Assembly: GCA_021738725.1 (NCBI GenBank)
Contig: JAIPBE010000010.1
Coordinates: 19,394 to 83,393 of the forward strand
DNA: 64,000 nt
Origin: Saprospiraceae bacterium
GTDB lineage: Bacteria; Bacteroidota; Bacteroidia; Chitinophagales; Saprospiraceae
Direction: 5' to 3'
The notes below the pieces were generated by a model that saw only the letters and a program-made list of their open reading frames with translations, ran no database searches and was not told the DNA's origin. This document shows, piece by piece, positions 44,401 to 50,440 of the stretch (position 1 is its first letter; each line of letters starts with the position of its first letter). The position numbers were made by a program, and so were the translations under genes.

Positions 44401-46460
44401 GCTCAACAACGATCAATGTCAGCCAGGATCCATGTTCTGAATGCAAGCAGACAGTGGAGGCAGGTCCATCATTCACCCTGGACTGTAACATCCAAACGGC
44501 GACGTTGAATGGCTTGGCCAATCCGACGGTCGGGGCGTCCTATCTCTGGTCCGGACCCAATGCATTCAGTTCGACGATCCCCAATCCGGTGGTGTCCTTC
44601 CCGGGTACCTATGTACTCACGGTGACCTACCCGGATCAGTGCACTGCAGCGGACAGTACGGAGGTGGATATCGATGCATCCGTGCCCAAATCAAATGCCG
44701 GACCTGACAAGGTGCTGACCTGTCTGGTCGACTCCGTGTATCTGGATGGCAGTAACAGCTCCACCGGACCCAACTTTACCTATATCTGGAAGGATCCGTC
44801 AGGCCAGGTGATCAGTAATGGTCCGGGACTGTGGGTAACTCAACCCGGTAATTATACCTTACAGATCATCAATACGGACAACAATTGTAGTTCGTTGATC
44901 GATGTGGTTTCGGTGGTGGAAAATAAGCAGATCCCGGTAGCACCGATCATGGCCGATCCGGGAGAGCTGCTCAATTGCGTCATCGACAACGTCTTGCTCT
45001 TTACCGATCCACAACCGAACATCATCTTCACCTGGAACGTTGGTGGCACGAATATCAATGGGCTGCAGACCATCGTCAGTCAGCCGGGCCTGGTCACTTT
45101 GACCGCCACCAATACCATCACAGGATGTGTCGGTGTGAGCCAGATCCTGATCGAAGATCAGACGGAATATCCGATCGTGAATGTGCAACCGCCGGGCAGC
45201 CTCAACTGTGTGGAAATAGAGGTGACTATTGATGCCAGTTCATCACAGAGTGGACCGAATATCATATTCACCTGGTATGATGAAAATGGAAATGAAGTGC
45301 AATCCGGCTCTAACAAGTATCTGATCGTTTCTGATGCAGGAGATTATTATCTGGAAGTAGCAGATACGACGAATGGATGTGCCAACCGGGATACGGTAAC
45401 CGTGATCACGGATGTAAATTATCCATTGGTGGATGCAGGACCCGAGGTCAAGCTTCCATGTGATATTTTCTCGACCAGTCTCACAGCCGTGGGTAGCAAT
45501 TATGGGCCAACCGCAGTGATCAGCTGGTCATCACCGAAAGGAGCCGTGTTGAGTGGCGCCAATTCCTTCACCCCTCAGGTGGAAGGAACCGGGTGGTATT
45601 TCATCGACCTGACCAATGGGGAGAACGGATGTACATCTCGCGACTCTGTATTTGTCAAAGGGAATGCGGATGCACCTGAAGCGGATATTGATGTAGATCC
45701 GATCGCTTGTAAAGGCGATAATGATGGTGCCATCCTGGTCGGAAATATCCAGAACGGAACGCCACCCTATACGATCCAGCTGAATGGGGAAGTGGACAAT
45801 TCGGGCCAATTCACGCCTTTGGGTCCGGGAACCTATAACCTGAAGATCACGGATTCCAAGAATTGCAAATTCGATACGACCATTGTGATCGTCGATGGGA
45901 ATGAGCTGTTCCTGTCGCTCTCTGCAAACAGTATCCTGATCGTCGAAGGAGATAGTGCCATTCTGGAGGCTATCATCAACATTCCGGCCAGCGAGATCGG
46001 TGCGGTGATGTGGAGCCCGGGTACCTTCCTTTCCTGCGATTCGTGTTTGATCACGAAGGTAATACCGCTGAATACGCAGGAATACAAAGTTACGGTCACT
46101 GATCTGGGAGGTTGTTCTGCAACCGACTATATCATTGTTGTGGTAAAGAAGGATACCAAGGTGTATATTCCGAATGCCTTCTCACCGGATGGTGATATAA
46201 TTAATGACAACTTCACTCTGTATGGTGATCACAAGGTCAAACGAATCATTTCGATGAAGATCTTTGATCGCTGGGGTGGCCTGATGTTCCAGGGAGATGA
46301 TATACCACCGAATGATCCGCAATACGGATGGGACGGTACGACCAAGGGACAGCCTGTAGAACTGGGCGTGTACGTGTACATGTTCATCGTCGAATTTTTC
46401 GACGGCCGTCAGGAAGTCTTCTCCGGAGATGTGACTGTGACCAAGAAATTGGCACCATAA
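32403..46460 (+). CDS. giant secreted multi-repeat surface protein (HYR-like repeats, gliding-motility C-terminal domain)
   Basis: 4,685 residues. Signal peptide MRRLITLIPIFLYFLAPAVAQ. A Cys-rich N-terminal domain (to ~residue 205) and PKD/Ig-like segments come first. Then 22 tandem HYR-like repeats of ~82 residues (pattern PPsxTVxCdxIP ... YTNG..GaC.IsG.v ... TGsAdLCGGxItxtWtFTDxCGRTxtHvQxxtVtPvP) cover residues ~525-2320. A ~798-residue unit present twice follows (~2660-4260), with Ig-like beta-sandwich modules. The last ~95 residues (VYIPNAFSPDGDIINDNFTLYG ... MKIFDRWGGLMFQ) form the gliding-motility/T9SS type B sorting domain. Cell-surface adhesin or filament is the likely role, from family knowledge. 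The many conserved Cys pairs suggest disulfides. No enzyme motif was seen. A strong terminator follows the stop by 27 bp. Confidence 0.9.
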   Translation: MRRLITLIPIFLYFLAPAVAQPPAPCTNGTQNTCKCNTSPVLCSIEELDGYTYSMTTFLHPTDGPYKSGGGTQYMCPGSNGTTSHNPTWFRFPAWCTELELEVCYTNCVDGPACFGGGDFGIQAAVYSDCFGCPTDPPCTGPSWEQTSYNPPPYTFAVGCDTDVPGCVNNSCRNVVMTGLTLGHVYYFLVDGCCGSACDIEINVLGACGVPEIDEITEITGPTYVCTGTTATYSVERPEGANWLHWYLEGVLQKEGVANSTNKNWTTTWTTPGTYEVCVDASNQPCIPVTEDPEPYCIMVTVYDISPEDPPPAYVCPGGTFEYEKVFYGPGMYNFNFPNSDGCDSMVTLTVIEDPIEYEDLGTFELCDGESVDIGGFNYNMPGMFDITISQQDPPFCDSILTFEVVVYTADAGTLDVDPSPLCPEDTTTITVTGFNNDPDNEQYIVIVDDAGVVVEVITGGTGEFTHDECAEFTVYSLNFHPYGGNAAPTIGSDFTTYDCTSGCCDIVEQPLVFEDDEAPTFPNPPQDSTLACIWLLNPMLDLAYEDNCIDAGTVSGVETGSANLCDGGTITRTWTITDLCDNTTTHIQTLTVEGLAEFEFIDPPGDETIICDSIPTTHPNLQYTNNSDGPCLIEGFVVPVVTGSADLCGGEITRTWTYTDTCMRTIQHVQVITVEPTDLPEWVNPPDNITVSCDSVPAGPIDLVISNGLTGDCGINDTIVGQTFGTYDLCGGELIYTWDYTDPCGTSFNYQQVVTVNEVIEADWVDAPPDITVSCDSIPTSHPNLDYTNGYMAGCEISGTAVPTTTGSADLCGGDITNVWTFTDDCGRTKTHTQVITATPVDEAVFDTLPPSMTITCDEIPTSLFNLNYDNGESGTCQISGTVVPVQTGTADLCGGVITYDWEFTDACGRTTTHTQVLTVTPVPEATFDTLPPSMTITCDEIPTSLFDLNYDNGESGACQISGTVTPTQTGTADLCGGVITYEWEFTDACGRTTNHTQVLTVTPVPEATFDTLPQSMTITCDEIPTALLDLNYDNGESGACQISGTVTPTQTGTADLCGGVITYEWQFTDVCNRVTTHTQVLTVTPVPVATFDTLPPSLTITCAEIPTTTLDLNYDNGESGACQISGTVSPVVTGTADLCGGVITNTWEFTDVCGRVTTHVQVLTVTPVPPATFDSLPPSMTVDCANIPTSAPSLSYTNGESGACAITGTVAPVTTGMADLCGGVITNTWEFTDVCGRLISHVQVITVTPVPEAVLDTMPASMTITCAEIPTTPLNIDYTNGLTGACLISGTAVPVVTGSADLCGGAITYSWTFTDACSRTTTYAQTLTVTPVPPGVFDSLPPNLTVDCANIPTTAPSLNYDNGESGACAITGSVAPVTTGSADLCGGSITNTWEFTDVCGRTINHVQVITVTPVPEAVLDTMPASMTISCSEIPTTPLDIDYTNGLTGACLISGTATPAVTGSADLCGGTITNTWSFTDACNRTTTHVQTLTVTPVPIATFDTLPPSMTVDCANIPASAPVLNYDNGESGACAITGSVAAATTGSADLCGGTITNTWSFTDVCGRVINHVQTINVTPVPEADFDTLPPSMTITCAEIPTTTPNLDFSNGLSGACLISGSVTPSITGSADLCGGTITNTWSFTDPCGRVKTHVQTLTVMPVPEADWVNPPPAAITVDCYNIPASAPPLQYTNNLAGACLISGTAAPVMTGGASECGGTITFTWTFTDACNRTKTHVQTVTVTPTPPATWVNPPASIVVDCYNIPAGPPNLQYTNGETGNCGITGTVPGTQTGSANLCGGVIQYAWTFTDQCGRNIQHFQTITVTPTPAAAFVNPPPAFLVIDCEDIPAGGPPNLQYTNNETGSCEISGTVPAVQTGSAGLCGGTINYTWTFTDQCGRIIQHIQSLVVNPAPEGDFQNPPASITVNCANIPGSAPPLTFTNGLGGTCGIFGSVPAQLVGSPDPCGSQYSYQWQFTDQCGRTKTHTQFITVTPTPEATFTNPPLDITVDCNQVSSNLPALQYTNNEAGNCAITGSVQGQQTGTYDYCGGTLFNDWEFTDNCGRTISHTQTVTVLPSPAAVFQNTPADITVTCDNIPGPNQALTYSNGQNGACSIQGSILPSESGVWDACGGYKIFEWFFQDDCGRTIQHTQNVTILKGPDPVFIDPPMDVTISCSEAEQLDPSILISYSNYGIGDCENQGTVEAFQDATYNECGGTILYTWELDACGTTITHTQVFTVEPVADPVFVAGPPDLTLECGEPLPPLDELYYFNNQFGICEIEGFVPPDVTEVDHVWTITWEFTNPCTGNVITEKQVILEKPDPIMQVDPDTVRICLGENFDLSTLQVVDVNNAKPSITYHTGTPATTANQLPGTIVNPIVTTVYYIKGTTFFGCVGEIPFTLIVDQPVTAGGNGGGYLCNGAANVNFFTYINGNYTPGGTWIDPNNSGIDIFPPTDVSFAGVAPGIYTFHYVVPNNGACEGDTSTIALSYVAPINILIDSLVCESSQDFYNVYFTLNTFVPTVSIGTLANLGNGKYSVSAIPVDSSLTIVGTDPASGCLATVVIDPPNCNCPPVPNPVNLGDPVICQGEPIPTLQVTVGPGDIANWYNAPNGGTLLQANSTTYTPGVSNPGVYVYYVEAVNAMFPNCKSTQRTPVELTIQQKPTVVNGVLKSCDANSDGFASFTLSNANTQVNGNPNNTFVYYGTAADAQNGVNPLTNSYTNTVPYQQTIYVVVTNQAGCKSQSQVTLIVFPTIQLTANVTGETCLGDANGSVIISSTGGTGQVLYSLMNSNYNAQTTYTNLTAGAHTAWARDTFNCTVSQPFTIPDGLELVIDVFTVVCNNNNTPSDATDDFYTITFTLSNNQVNAGTFNVTGPGVNQGPFTYGQSHNFTLPANGQSLTLTFTDAVKGCPVTQQIGPLNSCSTDCLITITTLTKVCNDAGTNSDPADDYYEFTVNATAVNGGASNSFIVVIGGTTYGPFTYGTGGTFTLPANGTNPVVTFIDNDDPQCSASQSAGVLAPCSNTCLITAVVDSIKCDGLGTENDIFDDVFTFQLTVSGLNKSTTWYVDPISGTTYLYDVAQTFGPYLIANGVVVLTLVDSADPNCTVVVQVTPPPPCSEPCELAVANLNLGPCNDNNTGPNDMDDFFSVSFTVNTVLGTTSQYQVTWNAMTWGPFNYGSQINLPNVPANGQTITLLITDVNNPACVTSVDVMKDPCSTCTQTAEAGPTFELGCLTPNVILQGSANPPNGVFAWTGPNNFMSAIPTPIVSFPGTYILTVTYPNQCVAIDSTVVTVDQSIPIADAGPNAVITCVIDTIILGGPSTSLGPDFIYIWKNGAGIQIGNMPTLVITQPGTYTLQVINFTNNCSSPIDQVVVTLDQEIPMTPIYTDPAGALGCLVDTVTLSTDPQVGVVFTWTQGGTTVNGLSYDLTTPGLVTLTAVDTTNGCSGASQITINDETDIPLVNNGILKSCDPDGDGLATFNLASANSQINPDATNTFTYFLTLADAQAGANPLPASYTTVTPGQQVVYVRVANAIGCYDVASLTLIVFPPINLQTIVTGETCLGDANGSVTLSSTGGTGQVQYSLMNSNYTLQTVFGSLTAGAHTAWARDTFGCTVSKPFTVPVGLDLNLDNFEVVCDNNGTLADATDDFYVITFSVSNSQANAGTFNVTGTGVNEGPFTYGVSHSFTIPANGQTLTLTLADVVKGCSLSEQIGPLNSCSTNCLLTITTLTKVCNDNGTDYDPADDYYTFTVNATALNPGASGTFNVIVSGTTYGPFNYGTGGTFTIPANGTNPAVTFRDADDNQCSASQSAGALIPCSDKCLLNAVVANIVCDKNGTDNDPLDDTYDFELTVTGFNNSAEWYVDPNTTTTYPYGALQNFGPYLISNGNLVLTLVDLADPSCTVEITVIPPPPCSEPCEVELVNLNVGPCNNNNTGPTTADDYFDVSFVVNAILGNTSTYEVTGGGMTWGPFTYGSLAVLNNLPANGQVITLTILDLNNPNCSTTINVSQDPCSECKQTVEAGPSFTLDCNIQTATLNGLANPTVGASYLWSGPNAFSSTIPNPVVSFPGTYVLTVTYPDQCTAADSTEVDIDASVPKSNAGPDKVLTCLVDSVYLDGSNSSTGPNFTYIWKDPSGQVISNGPGLWVTQPGNYTLQIINTDNNCSSLIDVVSVVENKQIPVAPIMADPGELLNCVIDNVLLFTDPQPNIIFTWNVGGTNINGLQTIVSQPGLVTLTATNTITGCVGVSQILIEDQTEYPIVNVQPPGSLNCVEIEVTIDASSSQSGPNIIFTWYDENGNEVQSGSNKYLIVSDAGDYYLEVADTTNGCANRDTVTVITDVNYPLVDAGPEVKLPCDIFSTSLTAVGSNYGPTAVISWSSPKGAVLSGANSFTPQVEGTGWYFIDLTNGENGCTSRDSVFVKGNADAPEADIDVDPIACKGDNDGAILVGNIQNGTPPYTIQLNGEVDNSGQFTPLGPGTYNLKITDSKNCKFDTTIVIVDGNELFLSLSANSILIVEGDSAILEAIINIPASEIGAVMWSPGTFLSCDSCLITKVIPLNTQEYKVTVTDLGGCSATDYIIVVVKKDTKVYIPNAFSPDGDIINDNFTLYGDHKVKRIISMKIFDRWGGLMFQGDDIPPNDPQYGWDGTTKGQPVELGVYVYMFIVEFFDGRQEVFSGDVTVTKKLAP
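33975..39366 (+). repeat. array of 22 HYR-like repeats inside the giant gene (~245 bp each)
   Basis: Unit length is about 81-83 codons. Repeats 5-8 are almost identical in protein sequence. Repeats 9/11/13 (VDCANIP, GACAITG) and 10/12/14 (ITCAEIP or ISCSEIP, GACLISG) alternate, so the array also has a two-repeat (~490 bp) higher order. Repeats 1, 21 and 22 at the edges are the most diverged. Confidence 0.9.
40389..45179 (+). repeat. twofold repeat of ~2,394 bp inside the giant gene
   Basis: Block 1 starts near VVNGVLKSCDANSDGFASF and block 2 near LVNNGILKSCDPDGDGLATF; CTGAAATCCTG recurs at 40401 and 42795, an offset of 2,394 bp (798 codons). Both blocks contain the same order of landmarks: TGETCLGDANGSV, LMNSNY, TAWARDTF, LTKVCND, CSEPCE, DAGPNAV/NAGPDKV. 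Confidence 0.9.
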
Positions 46461-46486
46461 GAAGCACACGATTCAACCAAATGCGA

Positions 46487-46521
46487 AACGCCGCTCCGAG
46501 AAATTGGGGCGGCGTTTTTTT
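46487..46521 (+). terminator. rho-independent terminator of the giant gene
   Basis: Stem AACGCCGC / GCGGCGTT, extended by a CC/GG pair, followed by seven T residues. Confidence 0.9.
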
Positions 46522-46541
46522 AACAATTGCTGTAAATAAAT

Positions 46542-46619
46542 CAACTTATATGTTGTATAATACTTGAATATATCAATGTATATATTGATATTTGTGTATA
46601 ATTGTCAACATAAACGTTG
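46542..46619 (+). promoter_or_regulatory. operator cluster upstream of mobile mystery protein A
   Basis: Two CAAC-N6-GTTG inverted repeats at 46542-46555 and 46606-46619, 64 bp apart, enclose a third palindrome with arms ATATCAAT / ATTGATAT at 46570-46591. The last site ends 6 bp before the Xre gene start. The pattern suits autoregulation by the encoded HTH protein. Confidence 0.65.
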
Positions 46620-46624
46620 TTAAA

Positions 46625-47083
46625 ATGAATTCAAAGAGGCTGCAAATCAGGCACTTGGATGACAAGTTAAGGTCAATCTATCAATTTGAGCCACACCAGA
46701 TTCCTGGAATGGGTTGGATACGCTCGATTCGGCAGGCTCTGAATATGTCCCAGAAGCAACTTGCACAGAAGTTGGGCATGACTCCCCAAGGTGTTCAACA
46801 ATTAGAGAAACGAGAAGGGGATGGGAGGATAACCCTGGCCTCATTGCGAGACGTAGCACAGGCCATGGATATGGAGCTGGTTTATGGATTGGTGCCCCGA
46901 GATGGTTCTATGGAGAACTTGGTGGCCCGAAAAGCGAGGGCGCTAGCAGAGAAAATCATCAAACGAACTTCTCAATCCATGGCCCTCGAGGATCAGGCTG
47001 TATCAGAACAGAGGCAGAGGGAATCTATTCAGGAGCGAACTGAAGCGTTTACTCGTGACATTCCACGGATATTATGGGATTAA
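46625..47083 (+). CDS. mobile mystery protein A (Xre-family HTH)
   Basis: 152 residues. The order of motifs matches the mobile mystery protein A family: an N-terminal IRHLDDKLRSIYQFEPHQIPGMGWIRSIRQAL, then an Xre HTH (MSQKQLAQKLGMTPQGVQQLEKREGDGRITLASLRDVAQAM), then DMELVYGLVPRDGSMENLVARKARALAEKII. The family is found on mobile elements next to the Fic-type mobile mystery protein B, as here, and is presumed to be its antitoxin and repressor. Its last 10 bp overlap the next gene. The preceding open codons from 46592 are not needed; ATG 46625 is preferred. Confidence 0.85.
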   Translation: MNSKRLQIRHLDDKLRSIYQFEPHQIPGMGWIRSIRQALNMSQKQLAQKLGMTPQGVQQLEKREGDGRITLASLRDVAQAMDMELVYGLVPRDGSMENLVARKARALAEKIIKRTSQSMALEDQAVSEQRQRESIQERTEAFTRDIPRILWD

Positions 47084-47670
47084 CGATCAATTACGGACCT
47101 GGTCAAACGCCACTATCGGAGGAGGAGAAGGAGGGGATGAAAATTCTTTCGATTACAAATCGGTGGGAATTGGATGAATTTGAACAGATGAATATTGAAA
47201 AGGCCCTCATTTGGATCCAAGGAAAAAGTTGGGATGTACAACAAATTATCAACGAGCAATTTATTCGATCCATTCACCGTCGCATGTATGGAGATGTTTG
47301 GTCTTGGGCGGGGCATTTCAGAACATCTAACAAGAATATTGGGATAGATAAGTGGCAGATATCAACAGCCCTGAGAATGCTTTGTGAAAATACCAAGTTA
47401 TGGGTCGAAGAATCCATCTATCCACCTGATGAAGTGACAATTCGATTTAAACATCAGTTGGTCAGTATTCACTGCTTTCCGAATGGGAATGGCCGCCACA
47501 GCAGGTTGATGGCTGATTTGATAGCAAGCAAGATATTTCAACTTCCTGAGTTTAGCTGGGGCGGACAATCAGATCAAAGACCTGAAAAAATCAGAGCAGC
47601 ATACATTCAAGCTCTACAATGTGCAGACAGAGGAGATTTACAACCACTCATTCAGTTTGCTCGCTCCTAG
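47074..47670 (+). CDS. mobile mystery protein B (Fic-domain protein)
   Basis: 198 residues. The Fic motif HCFPNGNGRHSR (HxFxxGNGRxxR) lies near residue 132, preceded by FIRSIHRRMYGDVWSWAGHFR, the usual helix before the core in mobile mystery protein B. No (S/T)xxxE(G/N) inhibitory motif is obvious in this protein, so control probably rests with the upstream partner, unlike the larger self-inhibited Fic at 28 kb. Gene overlap of 10 bp shows coupling. The predicted activity is AMP (or other NMP) transfer to a host protein. It lies between a giant surface gene and the hydrogenase cluster. Confidence 0.85.
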   Translation: MGLTINYGPGQTPLSEEEKEGMKILSITNRWELDEFEQMNIEKALIWIQGKSWDVQQIINEQFIRSIHRRMYGDVWSWAGHFRTSNKNIGIDKWQISTALRMLCENTKLWVEESIYPPDEVTIRFKHQLVSIHCFPNGNGRHSRLMADLIASKIFQLPEFSWGGQSDQRPEKIRAAYIQALQCADRGDLQPLIQFARS

Positions 47671-47703
47671 TTTGCGCTTACATGATCGGTTAACTGTGTC
47701 AAG

Positions 47704-48753
47704 TCAGCAGATCCTCGGCAGCTGCTCCCCGGGCAACATGTGCACGACCCGGGATCCACCGATCAGACTTTTCATGACGACCTGTCCGGGGTGCGTGTCG
47801 ACGACCTCCCCGATACAAGTAGTTCCGGTACCCTTCGGGTCTGACCCAAGCAGGGTCTTCGCTGCTTCGGCTATCGAAGGGTCCACGACTGCGATAAAGA
47901 TGCCTTCATTGGCGACGTAAAGCGGGTCGAGGCCCAGCAGTTCGCAGGCGCCTTCTACGGCCTCGGCCACGGGCAGATCTTTTTCCTGCAGGCGGATGCC
48001 GAGTTTTGACTTCTGACTGATCTCATTGAGCACTGTCGCCACACCGCCGCGGGTCGGATCTCGAAGGAATTTAACCTTATCGCCAAATGCATCCAGAAGG
48101 CGGATCACCAGATGATTGACCGACCGGGTGTCACTGAGGATCGGACTCTCGAATGCAAGTCCTTCCCGGACAGACAGAATGGCCATGCCATGCGCAGCGA
48201 TGGGGCCGCTGACCAGGATCTGATCGCCGACACAAATATGTTCTGACCCGATACGGGCGTTCGGATGGACCGTGCCGATCCCGGTGGTGTTGATGAAGAT
48301 CTTGTCCCCTTTGCCTCTGTCGACCACCTTGGTGTCTCCGGTGACCACCAGGACATTCGCTTCCACACAAGCGTGTTTGATGGCCTGCAGGATCTCCCAT
48401 AGTTCTGCCACAGGCAGCCCTTCTTCCAGGATCAATCCCAGCGAAAGATAGCGCGGAATAGCGCCACACATGGCCAGGTCATTGACCGTGCCATTGACCG
48501 CCAACTCGCCGATATTTCCCCCGGGAAAAAATACCGGATGGACCACAAAACTGTCGGTGGAAAAGGCCAGTTCGCCGGGCAAGGTGAAATAGGCACCATC
48601 GTGCTCCTGCTCCAGAATGGGGTTGCGCAACGCCTCAAAGATCAGCTTGTCCAACAACCGATGGGTCAACACACCACCGCTGCCATGCCCCAGGGTGATG
48701 ACATCAAAATCCAATTTGGGAAGCGGACAGTTTAGAGAAAAGCGTACTTCCAT
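47704..48753 (-). CDS. hypE: hydrogenase maturation protein HypE
   Basis: 349 residues. The N-terminal ATP-binding half has ITLGHGSGGVLTHRLL and FSTDSFVVHPVFFPGGNIGELAVNGTVNDLAMCGA (AIRS/PurM-like fold). The C-terminus ends PRIC, the acceptor cysteine that is carbamoylated by HypF and dehydrated with ATP to a thiocyanate, the source of the CN ligands of the NiFe site. ATG 48753 gives an N-terminus like other HypE (MEVRFSLNCPLP). It is separated from hypD by the 7-bp repeat tract, so it may be expressed separately. All key motifs are present. Confidence 0.95.
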   Translation of the reverse strand: MEVRFSLNCPLPKLDFDVITLGHGSGGVLTHRLLDKLIFEALRNPILEQEHDGAYFTLPGELAFSTDSFVVHPVFFPGGNIGELAVNGTVNDLAMCGAIPRYLSLGLILEEGLPVAELWEILQAIKHACVEANVLVVTGDTKVVDRGKGDKIFINTTGIGTVHPNARIGSEHICVGDQILVSGPIAAHGMAILSVREGLAFESPILSDTRSVNHLVIRLLDAFGDKVKFLRDPTRGGVATVLNEISQKSKLGIRLQEKDLPVAEAVEGACELLGLDPLYVANEGIFIAVVDPSIAEAAKTLLGSDPKGTGTTCIGEVVDTHPGQVVMKSLIGGSRVVHMLPGEQLPRIC

Positions 48754-48947
48754 TGAGGTGGTTTGAAGTAAGTCAAATTTATTTTGGTGCATTTGAAATC
48801 ACAAAACCCAAATCACAAAAAACAAATAAATCACAATTAATAAAAAACAAACCTTAGATCAATTTGGAGGGACATTCAAGAGCGTAAATCCCAATTCCGA
48901 ATCAACCCCATTTTATTCAACCGAGTTTGGCGAACGGCGAACGGCGA

Positions 48948-49060
48948 ACAGCCCTTTACCTTTTACCTTTTACCTTTTACCCATTACCCATTACCCAATA
49001 CCCATTACACATTACACATTACCCAATACCCAATACCCAATACCCATTACCCATCCCCCA
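48948..49060 (-). repeat. 7-bp repeat tract (GGGTATT/GGGTAAT) with G-quadruplex potential
   Basis: Read on the minus strand the tract is a run of about 14 heptads: GGGTAAT, GGGTATT (three in a row), GTGTAAT, then AGGTAAA variants. Four GGG runs separated by 4-nt loops (GGGTATTGGGTATTGGG...) fit the G-quadruplex pattern. The tract overlaps the end of hypD and supplies its stop codon and last residues. Confidence 0.85.
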
Positions 49061-50147
49061 CACCCACGCCAGCATAATGATAGTAGGCCGCACAGGCTCC
49101 TTCACTGGAGACCATCGGGGCACCCATTGGATTCTCAGGTGTGCACTCCTTTCCAAAGAACGGACATTCTATCGGCTTCATTTTTCCTTTGAGGATAGAA
49201 CCGGCCATACAGCCATTATTGGTCTCTGCCGTGGTCGCTGCGAGATCAAATTTCTTTCGTGCATCAAAAGCAGCAAACGCATGGTTGACCGAATAACCGC
49301 TGGCGGGTATGGTACCGATACCCCGCCATTCCCGGTCAGATACATCAAAAACTGTGTTGATCGTTTCCTGTGCGTGAAGATTACCGGCCTCCTGGACGAC
49401 GCGCGCATACTGGTTTTCCAGTTTGGCTTCACCAGCTTCCAGCTGGCGGACAGCCATGGTGATCCCCTGGAGGAGGTCGACCGGTTCGAAACCGGTGACG
49501 ACAATGGGGACCTGAAATCGCTCGACAATGGGTTCATATTCCGCCAGGCCCATAATGGTGCAGACATGGCCGGCTGCCAGAAAGGCGTCGATCGACGTCT
49601 CCGGATCACTGAGAATGGCTTCCATGGCTGGTGGGACCAGCACGTGGGAGGCCAGCACACTGTAATTGGACAGACCGAGTTGCTGCGCATGGACGACGGA
49701 CAGGGCGTTGGCAGGAGCAGTGGTCTCAAACCCGACAGCAAAAAAGACCACTTCCTGCTCGGGAAGAGTTCGGGCCAACTGGACCGCTTCAAGCGGAGAG
49801 TAGACGATCCGAACATCGGCACCGCTGGCTTTGGCTTCCAGAAGACTTTTCTCTGTTCCGGGGACCCGCAACATATCCCCGAAAGAGCACAGGATAACCC
49901 CTTTTTGTTCGGTGAGAAAGATGGCTTCATCGATCAGCCCAAGTGGCGTGACGCAGACCGGACAACCGGGGCCATGCACCATGGTGATTTTTTCAGGTAG
50001 CATGTTGAGGATGCCGTGTTTCACCAGACTGTGGGTCTGACCACCGCAGATCTCCATGATCGTCCAGTGTCGGGTCACCATCCCATGGAGGGAGTTCAGG
50101 TAACGCTGGACCACATCGGGGTCGCGGAATTCATGGAGGTATTTCAT
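49047..50147 (-). CDS. hypD: hydrogenase maturation protein HypD
   Basis: 366 residues. It shows the HypD signature blocks: IMEICGGQTHSLVKHGI (first essential Cys), MVHGPGCPVCVTP (CPVC redox motif), VFFAVGFETTAPANAL, and a C-terminal [4Fe-4S] cysteine set in NNGCMAGSILKG ... CPFFGKECTPENPMGAPMVSSEGACAAYY. HypD with HypC assembles the Fe(CN)2CO unit. HypD normally ends near AAYYHY; here eight extra residues (AGVGVGDG) and the stop come from the adjoining G-rich repeat tract. The hypC stop overlaps its ATG by 4 bp. Confidence 0.95.
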   Translation of the reverse strand: MKYLHEFRDPDVVQRYLNSLHGMVTRHWTIMEICGGQTHSLVKHGILNMLPEKITMVHGPGCPVCVTPLGLIDEAIFLTEQKGVILCSFGDMLRVPGTEKSLLEAKASGADVRIVYSPLEAVQLARTLPEQEVVFFAVGFETTAPANALSVVHAQQLGLSNYSVLASHVLVPPAMEAILSDPETSIDAFLAAGHVCTIMGLAEYEPIVERFQVPIVVTGFEPVDLLQGITMAVRQLEAGEAKLENQYARVVQEAGNLHAQETINTVFDVSDREWRGIGTIPASGYSVNHAFAAFDARKKFDLAATTAETNNGCMAGSILKGKMKPIECPFFGKECTPENPMGAPMVSSEGACAAYYHYAGVGVGDG

Positions 50148-50428
50148 ATTGATTTGGGTTGTGACCGTTCGGGAAATGGCGAGGGGCCAAGATCCTCCAG
50201 TTCGCCGACCTGCTGCAAATAGCGGAAGGTCTCCAGAGCCTCCGCTTCGTCAACGATCTGCAAGGCGACGCCGACATGGACCAGGAGGTAGTCGCCCGGT
50301 TTCGCTTCGGGAGTCATCGAGAGATTGACCTCCTTGATGATGCCACCAAAGGAGACCCGGCCCAGACGAAAGACGTCATCCAGTTGAGCGGATATGGATT
50401 CGAGTTTTCCAGGTATGGCCAGGCACAT
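50144..50428 (-). CDS. hypC: hydrogenase maturation chaperone HypC
   Basis: 94 residues beginning MCLAIPGKLESI, the invariant HypC/HybG start whose Cys2 holds the iron during cofactor assembly and contacts the large subunit. A conserved GDYLLVHVGVALQIVDEAEA block follows. It is slightly longer than typical (about 75-90). It lies 12 bp after hypF and overlaps hypD by 4 bp, so hypF-hypC-hypD form one operon. Confidence 0.95.
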   Translation of the reverse strand: MCLAIPGKLESISAQLDDVFRLGRVSFGGIIKEVNLSMTPEAKPGDYLLVHVGVALQIVDEAEALETFRYLQQVGELEDLGPSPFPERSQPKSI

Positions 50429-50440
50429 GATCAGAAAGGT

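Noticed and set aside
48948..49060. CRISPR or telomere-like array
   Set aside because: Heptad units without spacers; a minisatellite.
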